Below are positions 1 to 10,303 of a stretch of DNA of 64,000 bases, in pieces. The notes beneath the pieces were generated by a model that saw only the letters and a program-made list of their open reading frames with translations, had not been told where the DNA came from and searched no databases. The position numbers and the translations under genes are program-made. Source of the DNA: CAISIP01 sp038326025 (GTDB lineage Bacteria > Pseudomonadota > Gammaproteobacteria > Burkholderiales > Burkholderiaceae_C); the NCBI GenBank assembly GCA_038326025.1, contig JBBQJP010000021.1, positions 1 through 64,000 on the forward strand, in the 5' to 3' direction. Position 1 is the stretch's first letter. The number at the start of each line of letters is the position of its first letter.

Positions 1-798
1 CTTGCGGAACATCTCGACACCCGTGCAGGTGGTCTTGACCGTGTCGCTGATACCGACGATCTCGATCTCTTCACCAACCTTGACAACACCGCGCTCGATC
101 CGACCCGTCACCACGGTGCCGCGGCCCGAGATCGAGAACACGTCTTCCACCGGCATCAGGAACGCGCCGTCAATGGCACGCTCTGGCGTCGGGATGTAGG
201 TGTCCAGCGCTTCGGCCAGCTTCAAAATGGCCAGCTCGCCCAGTTCGCCCTTGTCGCCTTCCATGGCCAGCTTGGCTGAACCGTGGATGATCGGGGTGTC
301 GTCGCCCGGGAACTCGTACTTGTCGAGCAACTCACGCACTTCCATTTCGACCAACTCGAGCAACTCGGCGTCGTCAACCATGTCGCACTTGTTCAGGAAC
401 ACGATGATGTAAGGAACACCCACCTGGCGCGCCAGCAGGATGTGCTCACGGGTCTGGGGCATCGGGCCGTCAGCGGCCGAACACACCAAAATGGCGCCGT
501 CCATCTGGGCCGCGCCGGAAATCATGTTCTTCACATAGTCAGCGTGGCCGGGGCACTCAACGTGCGCGTAATGGCGGTTGGCAGTCTCGTACTCGACGTG
601 TGCGGTGTTGATCGTGATGCCGCGCGCCTTCTCTTCAGGCGCTGCGTCGATCTGGTCGTAGCCCTTGGCTTCACCGCCGAACTTGGCAGCCAGAATCGTC
701 GTGATGGCAGCCGTCAGGGTGGTCTTGCCATGGTCCACGTGACCAATCGTGCCTACGTTCACGTGGGGCTTGGTACGCGCAAATTTCTCTTTTCCCAT
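1..798 (-). CDS. tuf: Elongation factor Tu, 3'-truncated by window edge
   Basis: This is the GTPase that delivers aminoacyl-tRNA to the ribosome. The frame opens at ATG 798 (MGKEKFARTKPHVNVGTIGH) and runs 266 codons to position 1 without a stop, so roughly the last third of the protein lies outside the window. The G1 motif GHVDHGKT, the switch-II region DCPGHADYVKNM, the G4 motif NKCD and the start of domain II are all visible. It is the last visible gene of the str operon, 165 bp downstream of fusA. A second tuf copy is usual in this group but cannot be seen here. Identification is secure. Confidence 0.98.
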   Translation of the reverse strand, partial: MGKEKFARTKPHVNVGTIGHVDHGKTTLTAAITTILAAKFGGEAKGYDQIDAAPEEKARGITINTAHVEYETANRHYAHVECPGHADYVKNMISGAAQMDGAILVCSAADGPMPQTREHILLARQVGVPYIIVFLNKCDMVDDAELLELVEMEVRELLDKYEFPGDDTPIIHGSAKLAMEGDKGELGELAILKLAEALDTYIPTPERAIDGAFLMPVEDVFSISGRGTVVTGRIERGVVKVGEEIEIVGISDTVKTTCTGVEMFRK

Positions 799-963
799 TT
801 CTCATTTCTCCAAAAGAACAATGTCAGTGATGACGGTTTAATGTTTCCGATCCGGTCTGGGTCTCTGCTTTCACTGACGCAACAGAGGACACGAATCGAA
901 GACAGGGGTCACAACGAAGGCCACCACACAATGGGAGCGCCCTTCGCCGTGATGAACTTCTGC

Positions 964-3066
<2,103 letters not shown>

Positions 3067-3252
3067 GATGAATCCTTAATTGGCCGATAAATACAAAAAG
3101 CCGCCTTGCGCAGGCTGCCAATCGGTCCCGGGCAGCTACGGCAAGACTTTGGGAGGTCGGACCAGCAATGGAAGATGGGGCCGACTTCGGCTCCATCAAT
3201 ACCATTGCATCCGACCGACGGCAGTCCGGGCATACCCGGACCGCAACCCCGC

Positions 3253-3726
3253 TTAGAAACGGAAGTGAGAGAACGCCTTGTTGGCTTCGGCCATGCGGTG
3301 CACTTCGTCACGCTTCTTCATGGCACCGCCACGGCCTTCCGTGGCTTCCATCAGTTCATTGGCCAGACGCATGGCCATGGACTTCTCGCCACGCTTGCGC
3401 GCAGCTTCCTTGATCCAGCGCATCGACAGCGCCAGACGGCGCACCGGACGCACCTCGACGGGCACCTGGTAGTTCGCGCCACCGACCCGGCGGGACTTGA
3501 CCTCAACCATCGGCTTGACGTTATTGATGGCCATGGTGAAGGCTTCAACCGGATCCTTGCCCGGGTTCTTCTTCTCGATCTGCTCGAGCGCACCGTAAAT
3601 GATGCGCTCGGCAACCGCTTTTTTGCCGCCTTCCATGATCACGTTCATGAATTTGGACAACTCGACATTGCCGAACTTGGGATCCGGCAGGATTTCACGT
3701 TTAGGGACTTCACGACGACGTGGCAT
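3253..3726 (-). CDS. rpsG: 30S ribosomal protein S7
   Basis: S7 initiates assembly of the 30S head by binding the 3' domain of 16S rRNA. The 157-residue length is typical. It begins MPRRREVPKREILPDPKFGN and contains the conserved NNVKPMVEVKSRRVGGANYQ segment and the C-terminal helix with MKKRDEVHRMAEANKAFSHF. It is the second gene of the minus-strand str operon, between rpsL and fusA. In other bacteria S7 autoregulates the operon through the rpsL-rpsG intercistronic region. That 207-bp region is present here (3727-3933) but no specific S7 site could be assigned by eye. Confidence 0.98.
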   Translation of the reverse strand: MPRRREVPKREILPDPKFGNVELSKFMNVIMEGGKKAVAERIIYGALEQIEKKNPGKDPVEAFTMAINNVKPMVEVKSRRVGGANYQVPVEVRPVRRLALSMRWIKEAARKRGEKSMAMRLANELMEATEGRGGAMKKRDEVHRMAEANKAFSHFRF

Positions 3727-3933
3727 TTTTTCACCTCATTGCTTCAGTTGGCGCTCTTTCGAACACCGCGGGAGTCATCAAACCCCCACTTACTCGACCC
3801 ATCCGGACAATTCCGGAGTTCGGGTCACTTCGTCCGGAACCACCAGCCAGGGCAGACACCAGACACCGACAACTGAAAATTCAACGCTTTTCTGAGCGCG
3901 CGAACCACATCGGCTCGCCAGCATACGGAACGA

Positions 3934-4311
3934 TCAGGCCTTTTTCGGGCGCTTGGCACCGTACTTGGAGCGCGACTGCTTGCGATCCTTGACGCCTTGC
4001 AGGTCAAGCGAACCGCGCACGATGTGGTAACGCACACCGGGCAAATCCTTCACACGACCACCGCGCACGAGCACCACCGAGTGTTCCTGCAGGTTGTGAC
4101 CCTCACCACCGATGTACGAGATAACCTCGAAACCGTTGGTCAGGCGAACCTTGGCAACCTTGCGAAGTGCCGAGTTCGGCTTTTTCGGGGTCGTGGTGTA
4201 AACACGGGTGCAAACGCCACGGCGCTGCGGGGAGTTTTCCATCGCAGGGCTCTTGGACTTGATCTTCTCGACCTCGCGCCCCTGACGGACTAGCTGATTA
4301 ATGGTTGGCAC
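3934..4311 (-). CDS. rpsL: 30S ribosomal protein S12
   Basis: S12 is part of the decoding centre and the classic streptomycin-resistance target. It has 125 residues, beginning MPTINQLVRQGREVEKIKSK. The TTTPKKPNSALRKVAKVRLT segment carries the wild-type lysines associated with streptomycin sensitivity. The start is GTG at 4311, supported by a perfect AGGAGG five bases upstream (4317-4322). It is the promoter-proximal gene of the str operon, and the leader upstream contains three near-identical 19-20 bp repeats. Confidence 0.98.
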   Translation of the reverse strand: MPTINQLVRQGREVEKIKSKSPAMENSPQRRGVCTRVYTTTPKKPNSALRKVAKVRLTNGFEVISYIGGEGHNLQEHSVVLVRGGRVKDLPGVRYHIVRGSLDLQGVKDRKQSRSKYGAKRPKKA

Positions 4312-4606
4312 TAAAGCCTCCTAATGACTAAGCGCTTGCGCGTCTATATAAAGCTTGCGCGCTTATATAAACACTTGCGCGCCTATTGTTGAACGTCCCT
4401 AAACGTTGGGAATGACAGACTAAGCGGAAAACGTGAACCCTTCGGAAAATTCCGAAAAGCCCTCGAGTATATCAGCGCGAATTGGGCGCCGCAAGCCAAG
4501 GCTCACGGTCGCCAGTTGCGGCGGTCCATAGAACGCTTGCGCTTGTCCGCCGCCCGTCCTGCCTCGATCACCAGTATCCTCAATCAGCGTGCGCTGGCGC
4601 GCCCCC
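4312..4606 (-). promoter_or_regulatory. str operon promoter and leader region
   Basis: This is the gene-free stretch between the start of rpsL and the stop of cpdB, both on the minus strand. It must hold the str operon promoter. Candidate -10 elements are the TATATA boxes of the direct repeats; TTCAAC lies 18 bp upstream of one of them (around 4386-4391). No coding sequence was seen. Confidence 0.5.
4335..4385 (-). repeat. Triple 19-20 bp direct repeat in the rpsL leader
   Basis: On the plus strand the unit CTTGCGCG is followed by a TATATAAA-type stretch. It starts at 4335, 4354 and 4374, so the period is 19 then 20 bp. The third copy loses the TATATAAA part. Read on the minus strand this gives two TATATA boxes and three GCGCGCAAG boxes 25-75 bp upstream of the rpsL start. 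The boxes could be tandem -10 elements or a binding-site array. The spacing argues for a regulator contacting successive helical faces. Function is inferred only. Confidence 0.6.
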
Positions 4607-6541
4607 TCAGCGGATCAGTTCGTACAACGCCGATCCGTCCCCGTTGTCCTTGAGCAGACCGATACCCGGGTGTTGCGCCAGATACCGGGTTGCGGCGCTG
4701 GCCGACACAAAGGTCAGCCGAACACCCGGAACGCTCTGGATACGCCAGTTCCCGTCGGCGGAGGGATTCACCGTCTTGCCTGGCGCCCCACCTTCCTGGG
4801 CCAGGTACTGGATCAGTGCCTCGCGGTTTTCATCGGGCGAATCAAGCACCACTTTGTCCGCCCCCAGCGCCGGGAAATTGCCACCACCGAACGCGCGGTA
4901 GTTGTTGGTCGCGACCAGAAACTTCGCATCCGGCTTGATGGGTGCGCCCTCGAAGCGCAGATCGCGCACCCGGGACGCCTCGGGCGCTACCACTTTCCCT
5001 GTAGTGGCGTATTTTGCGGGCTGGGTCAGGTCCAGTTCGTACTGAACGCCGTCAATGGTGTCGAAGTTATAGGACGGAAACGCGTTATTGATCAACGCCT
5101 GCTGCGGCGCACCATTGGCGTCGATCTGGTTGAACTGGCCCGCCGACATCTCCAGCCACTCCTTGACCTGGGCGCCGGTCAGCAAAACCGCCTTGAGCGT
5201 ATTGGGATAGATGTACAAGTCTGCCGTATGCTTGATCGCGAGTGGACCGGCCGGGATGTCGGTGAAATACGACCAGCCTTGCCGGCCACCTGCCTTGAAG
5301 GGCGCGGCGGCCGACAAAATCGGGTACTGGCTGTACTCGGTGCCCTGCATGGCACGCCGGACATATGCAATCTGCGCATTCGAGACGATCTGCACCGACG
5401 GGTCGTCGGCCACCAGTGCGAAATAGCTGTAGATGGGTGCGCTGCTGACTGCCACCTTGCCGCGCACATAATCCAAAGTGAGCGCATGCTCTTCGGAAAG
5501 AGTATTCTCAACCCCGGGGTCGGCATCGACCAATGCTTTTTTGGCGGTGCGATCATAGATCGGTCGGATATGCGATTTGCTGTTCACCACCGCCCACATC
5601 CCGCTGCGGTTGTCCAGCGTCAGGTCGACCACACCAAGATGGTCACCCCAGCGCCCCGGCATCACGGCCGCGACGCCATTGATCGTTCCGCGCGCGATAT
5701 CGACCTTCGGGTATTGCTCGAACGCCTTGGACGGGAACTCCGCATGCGAGTGACCAAACAGAATCACGTCGATGCCGTTGATCTGAGCCAGTCGTGACAC
5801 CGCGTTCTCGGCAAACTTGCCGGTTTCACCGCGCTCGAATCCCGAGTGCGGAATCGCGACTACCAGTTGCGCGCCTTTGGCACGCATTTCCGGCACCAGT
5901 TCACTGGCCACCTCGACCATGTCACGCGTCACCACACGCCCCTCGAGGTGGGTCTTGTCCCACTGCATGATCTGCGGCGGCACGAATCCGATCACACCAA
6001 TCTTGATCGTGTGGGCCTGACCCTGTGCATCCTTGAACTGGCGATCGAGCAGCAGATAGGGCGTAAAGGCATGGCGCTTGTTGGCGCCGTCCTTGTCATC
6101 CAGATATACGTTCGCATTGACGTAGGGGAAATTGGCGCTGCCGATCGCCCGACGCAGGAAGGGCAGGCCGAAGTTGAACTCGTGGTTGCCGATGTTGCCA
6201 GCGTCGTAGGCCAGCGTATTCATGACCTTGTAGGCTGGATGCACCTGCCCATCCTTGAGCGGATGAACCTTGGCCACCAGTTCGCCCATCGGGCTGCCCT
6301 GGATCAGGTCCCCGTTGTCGAACAGCAGGCTGTTGGGAGCCTCGGCACGCGCTGCCTTGATCAGCGCAATGGTGCGCGACAGCCCATATTGATCGGTCGG
6401 TTTGTCCTGGTAGTAGTCATAACTGAGCAGGTTCATGTGCAGATCGGTGGTCTCCAGGATGCGCAGCGACACCTCTGCTGCCATCGACCCCGACGCCAAC
6501 AACAGACCCGCCAGCCATGTGACGAGAATTTTGCGAACCAT
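4607..6541 (-). CDS. cpdB: Periplasmic 2',3'-cyclic-nucleotide 2'-phosphodiesterase / 5'-nucleotidase
   Basis: This is a 644-residue metallophosphatase that hydrolyses 2',3'-cyclic nucleotides and 3'-nucleotides in the periplasm for nucleoside salvage. It has an N-terminal signal peptide (MVRKILVTWLAGLLLASGSM, cleaved near AAE). The metallophosphoesterase motifs follow: ETTDLHMNL (residue ~30), DNGDLIQGSP, GNHEFNFG and FGHSHAEFP. A 5'-nucleotidase C-terminal domain contains NNYRAFGGGNFP. Length matches the CpdB family. A GGAGG Shine-Dalgarno precedes the ATG, and this site is part of a perfect 8-bp hairpin. The upstream neighbour on the same strand is the carboxypeptidase gene, 48 bp away. 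Confidence 0.93.
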   Translation of the reverse strand: MVRKILVTWLAGLLLASGSMAAEVSLRILETTDLHMNLLSYDYYQDKPTDQYGLSRTIALIKAARAEAPNSLLFDNGDLIQGSPMGELVAKVHPLKDGQVHPAYKVMNTLAYDAGNIGNHEFNFGLPFLRRAIGSANFPYVNANVYLDDKDGANKRHAFTPYLLLDRQFKDAQGQAHTIKIGVIGFVPPQIMQWDKTHLEGRVVTRDMVEVASELVPEMRAKGAQLVVAIPHSGFERGETGKFAENAVSRLAQINGIDVILFGHSHAEFPSKAFEQYPKVDIARGTINGVAAVMPGRWGDHLGVVDLTLDNRSGMWAVVNSKSHIRPIYDRTAKKALVDADPGVENTLSEEHALTLDYVRGKVAVSSAPIYSYFALVADDPSVQIVSNAQIAYVRRAMQGTEYSQYPILSAAAPFKAGGRQGWSYFTDIPAGPLAIKHTADLYIYPNTLKAVLLTGAQVKEWLEMSAGQFNQIDANGAPQQALINNAFPSYNFDTIDGVQYELDLTQPAKYATTGKVVAPEASRVRDLRFEGAPIKPDAKFLVATNNYRAFGGGNFPALGADKVVLDSPDENREALIQYLAQEGGAPGKTVNPSADGNWRIQSVPGVRLTFVSASAATRYLAQHPGIGLLKDNGDGSALYELIR

Positions 6542-6549
6542 GATGCGCC

Positions 6550-6570
6550 CTCCGGTCTAGTTGACCGGAG
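6550..6570 (-). promoter_or_regulatory. Hairpin sequestering the cpdB ribosome binding site
   Basis: The arms CTCCGGTC (6550-6557) and GACCGGAG (6563-6570) are perfectly complementary around a 5-base loop. On the minus-strand mRNA the 3' arm ends in CCGGAG, which begins the GGAGGG Shine-Dalgarno of cpdB. It lies in the 48-bp spacer after the carboxypeptidase stop. It lacks a T-tract, so control of translation or coupling is more likely than termination. Confidence 0.55.
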
Positions 6571-6589
6571 GAATTAAAGCACGGCCCTG

Positions 6590-7774
6590 TTACTTGATCC
6601 AGAGCCGGATCGCATCCCAGGCACGTCCCATGATGCCAGCCTGCTGGACATCTTCCAACGCAACCAGCGGCAATTCGGCCACCATTTGCGCGCCGGCAGA
6701 CACCTTCAGCGTAGCGACGTTCTGGCCTTTGGTGAACGGCGCCACCAGCGGATCGGGGCGAGCCACTTCGGTCTTGATGTCGGCCTTGCTGCCTGCCGGA
6801 ACCGTGACAATCACCGCCTCGGTGCGACCGAGTTTGAGCGTGGGCGCGGTGCCCTTCCAGACGGCTGGCGACACGACTGCCTGATTGGCATCGAACAGCT
6901 TGACCGCCTCAAAGGCCGTGTACCCCCAGTTGATCAACTTCTGCGACTCATTGGCCCGTGCGTTTTCACTCGCCGCACCCAGCACGACGGACAACACACG
7001 ACGTCCGCCGGTAGCAGCCGCACTGCCGGCCGCTGCGCCAGCCTGCACCAGATTCGGGAAGTCGCGCTTGGCCGTGACGATCATGCAGTAACCGGCCGCC
7101 TCGGTATAACCCGTCTTCAGGCCATCGACTGACGGGTCGCGGTACAACAGCAGGTTGCGGTTGTTTTCGTTGCTGGGCGGTGTGCCGGCATAGTGGTATT
7201 TCTTGATGGCATAGTAGCCGACGTACTCGGGGAAATCTGTCAGCAGGCGACCGGCCAAGATGGACAAATCACGCGCCGTGGTTGTGTGGCCGGACTCGGT
7301 CAGGCCTTCCGGATTGCGGTAACCCGTCGACTTCATACCCAGCGCCTTGGCCTGGTCGTTCATCAGCTTGACGAATTGCTCGACCGTTCCGCCGACACCT
7401 TCGGCCAGCGCCACGGTCGCGTCATTGCCCGACTGCACGATCATGCCCTTGATCAGGTCCTCCACCGGAACCTGCATCTTGGGATCGATGAACATGCGCG
7501 AGCCTTCCATCTTCCAGGCGCGCACACTGACCGGCAAGGTTTGGCTCAGGCTGATTTTCTTGCTGCGCAGCGCATCAAACACCAGGTAAGCCGTCATCAG
7601 CTTGGTCAGCGAGGCCGGTTCCACGCTGGAGTCGGCATCTTTTTCGGCCAGCACCTGACCCGAGGTGATGTCGAGCAACAGATAAGAACGCGCGGCAATT
7701 TCTGGCGGCTGCGGCGCCTGGGCACCCACCGACAAGGAAAACACGAGGGCAACAATGGAGATCAGGTATTTCAT
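6590..7774 (-). CDS. dacC: D-alanyl-D-alanine carboxypeptidase (PBP5/6 family)
   Basis: This enzyme trims the terminal D-Ala from peptidoglycan pentapeptides at the outer face of the inner membrane. All three penicillin-binding motifs are present: SLTK (catalytic Ser), SGN and KTG. The C-terminal PBP5 domain ends in an amphipathic anchor-like sequence (GIMGRAWDAIRLWIK). I start it at ATG 7774 (MKYLISIVALVFSLSVGAQA), which gives a clean signal peptide and 394 residues. In-frame starts at 7783 and 7837 also exist, and none has a strong ribosome binding site. The gene symbol is by family; dacA is equally possible. Confidence 0.92.
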   Translation of the reverse strand: MKYLISIVALVFSLSVGAQAPQPPEIAARSYLLLDITSGQVLAEKDADSSVEPASLTKLMTAYLVFDALRSKKISLSQTLPVSVRAWKMEGSRMFIDPKMQVPVEDLIKGMIVQSGNDATVALAEGVGGTVEQFVKLMNDQAKALGMKSTGYRNPEGLTESGHTTTARDLSILAGRLLTDFPEYVGYYAIKKYHYAGTPPSNENNRNLLLYRDPSVDGLKTGYTEAAGYCMIVTAKRDFPNLVQAGAAAGSAAATGGRRVLSVVLGAASENARANESQKLINWGYTAFEAVKLFDANQAVVSPAVWKGTAPTLKLGRTEAVIVTVPAGSKADIKTEVARPDPLVAPFTKGQNVATLKVSAGAQMVAELPLVALEDVQQAGIMGRAWDAIRLWIK

Positions 7775-7999
7775 CGGGTACATGGATTTGGCGTCGCCGG
7801 TCTCCGGCTGCATCGGTGCAACTGAGGGGGTCAGCACACGGGCAGCGGAACCGGCAATAAGGGTTCAAAGTCGCTGGGCGATCGCCGCCGCAGCGCGAAA
7901 CCGCCCATTGTCCGTGAAAAATTGGACGGGCCCGGCGCGGCAACCGTAACAGCCTGATTTCGGTGCCGCTGCGGCAGCGGAATCACCAGGCCCGTTGGG

Positions 8000-8368
8000 T
8001 CAACGCCCCAGATGGGCCGGTGTCAGCAGACGCTGCACCACCTTGCCGTTCTTGAGGTGGGATTCCACGATTTCGTCGATGTCATGGGCATCCACATAGG
8101 TGTACCAAACCGCCTCGGGGTACACCACGGCCACCGGACCGGCCGCGCAACGGTCCAGGCAACCCGCCTTGTTTACCCGCACCAGGCCCGGCCCTGACAG
8201 CCCCTGCGCCTTGACCTGCTGCTTGCAGCGGTCGAATCCCGCTTGCGCCGCATGCTGGGCACAACATTCTTCGCCATTCTTGCGCTCATTCAGGCAAAAG
8301 AAGATATGCCGCTGGTAATAAGACGTTGGTACGATATCGGCAACACTGTCGGGGGAGCTTGAGTTCAT
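8000..8368 (-). CDS. (2Fe-2S) ferredoxin-like protein, thioredoxin fold
   Basis: A 122-residue small redox protein of the thioredoxin-like 2Fe-2S family. The cluster ligands appear as FFCLNERKNGEECC in the N-terminal half and GCLDRC near residue 80, the usual C-x(8-12)-C...C-x3-C pattern. The remainder (AVVYPEAVWYTYVDAHDIDE) matches the family core. Its ATG overlaps the VanZ-like gene stop by 4 bp, so translation is probably coupled. The partner protein is unknown. Confidence 0.88.
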   Translation of the reverse strand: MNSSSPDSVADIVPTSYYQRHIFFCLNERKNGEECCAQHAAQAGFDRCKQQVKAQGLSGPGLVRVNKAGCLDRCAAGPVAVVYPEAVWYTYVDAHDIDEIVESHLKNGKVVQRLLTPAHLGR

Positions 8369-9474
8369 GGCCGGATTCTAGTTTTGGCATGCCCGAACCA
8401 GACTTGCTGCACCAGATAGACCACTGCCGCATAAGGCCACAACCAGCCCAACCACTGCGCCAGTCCATGGAAACGGATGAAACGCCCTTGCTCCCAGGTC
8501 TGCAGCGTCTGCATTAGATAGGGGTCCTCCGGCGACTGGTTGAGCAGCCACAGGTACGCCGCCATGGCCAACAGGGCCAACGCCGCACCCACACGGTACT
8601 TGACCGGGGACAACACAACCGCCGCCACCAGCCCGAGGGCCAGCCCGACCTGCACCGGCATCTGCAACCAGTCCCATGCGTGTTCCGGGCCCCAAGTCAG
8701 GGTCGCAGTCAGGCTGGTCATGGCTACGCCCACCAGCAGGATGCCGACTGCAAACACGATGCGCCGCGGCGCCGGGCGCACGATGCAATTGGCCAGCAGG
8801 CAAGGAATAAGCAAGCCCAGCGCCACGCACAACATCTCGGAGAATGGCAACAGCGGCTGCATTTCGATCTCGCGCACGGGCAACCAAACCAGGAAAGGCG
8901 TATCGGCCAACACATCCGCCAACGTCGACTCGACCCGTTCCAGCACCTGCCCCAGCCCCAGTGGCAAGGCCGCCGGGAACAACAAGGCCAGCGGCCACAA
9001 GGCCAAAAGTACCAGTGCGCCACGGGCTTGCGCGACAAACCAGCGCGCCCGCACACGGCTCCAGCGATCGATCGTGCCCAGGCGTTCAAGCAGGTACGCC
9101 AGCGACGCGCCGAGCCATCCGCCCAGTATGTTCGTTCCCAAGTCGACATTCGACGGAACACGCGATGGCAGATAAATCTGCAAAGTTTCCATGCAGATCG
9201 ACAACACGCCGCAAACTACCGCCGCACGCGAGACGGCATGGCGCCCGCGGCCGGTGCGCAGCGCGGTGAGCGCCAGAAAAAATCCGGCCGGCATGTAGCC
9301 GATGATGTTCGAGCCAATATCGAAACCGGTCCAGTAGCGCGGCCACGGTGCGACCAAAAAGACCCAGGGGCTGACACCCTGGTCGCGCCAATCGGAAAAC
9401 GGGTACAGGCTGGCGTAGACGATCAGACCGACATAACTCAGCGCAAGGGGCCAGGCAGCGGTTTTTTGAATCAA
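8365..9474 (-). CDS. VanZ-family integral membrane protein
   Basis: A membrane protein with about nine or ten hydrophobic segments. The N-terminal half carries the VanZ-like signature: GSNIIGYMPAGFFLAL, then the glutamate-containing METLQIYLPSRVPSNVDLGTNILGGWLG. VanZ proteins are linked to low-level glycopeptide tolerance, but most homologues have no assigned role. The start is uncertain: the frame is open to TTG 9504, which sits inside a perfect hairpin, and I prefer TTG 9474 just after the hairpin. No ATG is available near the N-terminus. The stop overlaps the ferredoxin start. Confidence 0.85.
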   Translation of the reverse strand: MIQKTAAWPLALSYVGLIVYASLYPFSDWRDQGVSPWVFLVAPWPRYWTGFDIGSNIIGYMPAGFFLALTALRTGRGRHAVSRAAVVCGVLSICMETLQIYLPSRVPSNVDLGTNILGGWLGASLAYLLERLGTIDRWSRVRARWFVAQARGALVLLALWPLALLFPAALPLGLGQVLERVESTLADVLADTPFLVWLPVREIEMQPLLPFSEMLCVALGLLIPCLLANCIVRPAPRRIVFAVGILLVGVAMTSLTATLTWGPEHAWDWLQMPVQVGLALGLVAAVVLSPVKYRVGAALALLAMAAYLWLLNQSPEDPYLMQTLQTWEQGRFIRFHGLAQWLGWLWPYAAVVYLVQQVWFGHAKTRIRP

Positions 9475-9495
9475 AACGGTCTCAAAGTGTTGGAG

Positions 9496-9530
9496 CCAGA
9501 GCAAAAATTGCTACGCAATTTTTGCTCTGG
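9496..9530. repeat. Perfect 16-bp inverted repeat between hemJ-like and vanZ-like genes
   Basis: CCAGAGCAAAAATTGC (9496-9511) is perfectly complementary to 9515-9530 with a 3-base loop. No T-tract follows on either strand, so it is not a standard terminator. It occupies the region where the VanZ-like gene must be translated from. It resembles a short dispersed palindromic element, but other copies cannot be counted from this window. Confidence 0.8.
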
Positions 9531-9541
9531 CACTCAAGGTC

Positions 9542-9982
9542 TCAAAAAGGCTTGACCACCACCAGAATCACCGCCGCCAGCAGCAATAGCACTGGAATTT
9601 CATTGAACCAGCGAAACCACACATGCCCGTGGTGCTCTGTGCCGGCCTTGAAGCGGCGCAGACGGTGGCCACAGACCTCCTGGTAGACGACGGCCAACGC
9701 GACGACGCACAACTTGGCGTACAACCATCCGCTGCCCGGCCCCTGGCCGAAGCCCGGCACACCCCACAACATGACCAGAAGCCAGATGCCCAGCAGCACC
9801 GCAGGCCAGGACAACATCGACGTGAACCGATACAACTTGGTCGCCATCAGCAGCAGGCGCTCCCGTTCTGCCGTGGACTTCCGATCCACCATCGCCAGGT
9901 TCACAAATATGCGCGGCAGATAGAACAAACCCGCGAACCAGCTCGCTACAAATACGATATGGAATGATTTGACCCAGAGCAT
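9542..9982 (-). CDS. hemJ: HemJ-type protoporphyrinogen IX oxidase / CopD-family membrane protein
   Basis: A 146-residue protein with four predicted membrane helices. The N-terminal FHIVFVASWFAGLFYLPRIF carries the conserved His of HemJ, and a conserved Lys region follows in the third helix (GSGWLYAKLCVVALAVVYQE). HemJ oxidises protoporphyrinogen IX in haem synthesis. The diverging neighbour hemB, an earlier step of the same pathway, supports this reading. CopD-like proteins of unknown role share the fold, so function is a strong inference rather than certain. Confidence 0.8.
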   Translation of the reverse strand: MLWVKSFHIVFVASWFAGLFYLPRIFVNLAMVDRKSTAERERLLLMATKLYRFTSMLSWPAVLLGIWLLVMLWGVPGFGQGPGSGWLYAKLCVVALAVVYQEVCGHRLRRFKAGTEHHGHVWFRWFNEIPVLLLLAAVILVVVKPF

Positions 9983-10044
9983 GGGGCCAGTTTAGGGCAT
10001 GGGTCGGCGTCGCCATCACCGAGGGAAAAGCCGCCACGCGGGGC

Positions 10045-10078
10045 AAAAAAACCCCCCAGCCTTGCGGGCTGGGGGGTT
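10045..10078 (-). terminator. Strong intrinsic terminator
   Basis: A perfect 12-bp stem pairs AACCCCCCAGCC (10050-10061) with 10067-10078 across a 5-base loop. On the minus strand it is followed by a run of seven T (10045-10051). On the plus strand a looser T-run comes about 9 bases after the stem. The orientation fits the end of the candidate small RNA. Confidence 0.85.
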
Positions 10079-10147
10079 CAAGCCTTTTTTGCTGTCACAC
10101 ATCAAGGCCCCGCTCAGGGAGGAAAAGCGGGGAGCAGCGAACTGCCC
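10045..10147 (-). ncRNA. Candidate small RNA with a C/U-rich anti-Shine-Dalgarno loop
   Basis: On the minus strand a sigma-70-like promoter is followed about 100 bases later by a strong intrinsic terminator, with no open frame between. The predicted RNA contains a 7-bp stem CCCCGCT / AGCGGGG (10126-10132 with 10108-10114). This displays an 11-base loop, UUUCCUCCCUG, whose CCUCC is complementary to Shine-Dalgarno sequences. Such loops characterise regulatory RNAs that block translation starts (alphaproteobacterial cuckoo RNAs, neisserial sibling RNAs). Whether it is transcribed is untested. An hemJ leader is excluded because the terminator lies upstream of hemJ. Confidence 0.6.
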
Positions 10148-10153
10148 AAACAG

Positions 10154-10182
10154 AACCTAGCAAAGAAGACGCCAGCTTTCAA
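10154..10182 (-). promoter_or_regulatory. Sigma-70-type promoter of the candidate small RNA
   Basis: TTGAAA (10177-10182) and TAGGTT (10154-10159) on the minus strand are separated by exactly 17 bp. The expected start is the G-rich stretch at about 10145-10147. Confidence 0.6.
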
Positions 10183-10303
10183 TAGTGATGTTACAAGTGT
10201 GTCGTTCTTGCGACAGATGTTGTCTTGGTAGGATCGTTCCTGTTCACCTTGTTGTCGCCAACGGAACCAACTTGCGCCCGGTTATTGAGGCACAATTTTT
10301 ACC

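Noticed and set aside
10080..10303. 6S RNA or another known RNA family upstream of hemB
   Set aside because: No sequence landmarks of 6S, SRP RNA, tmRNA or RNase P RNA were seen, so it is left as an unnamed candidate.
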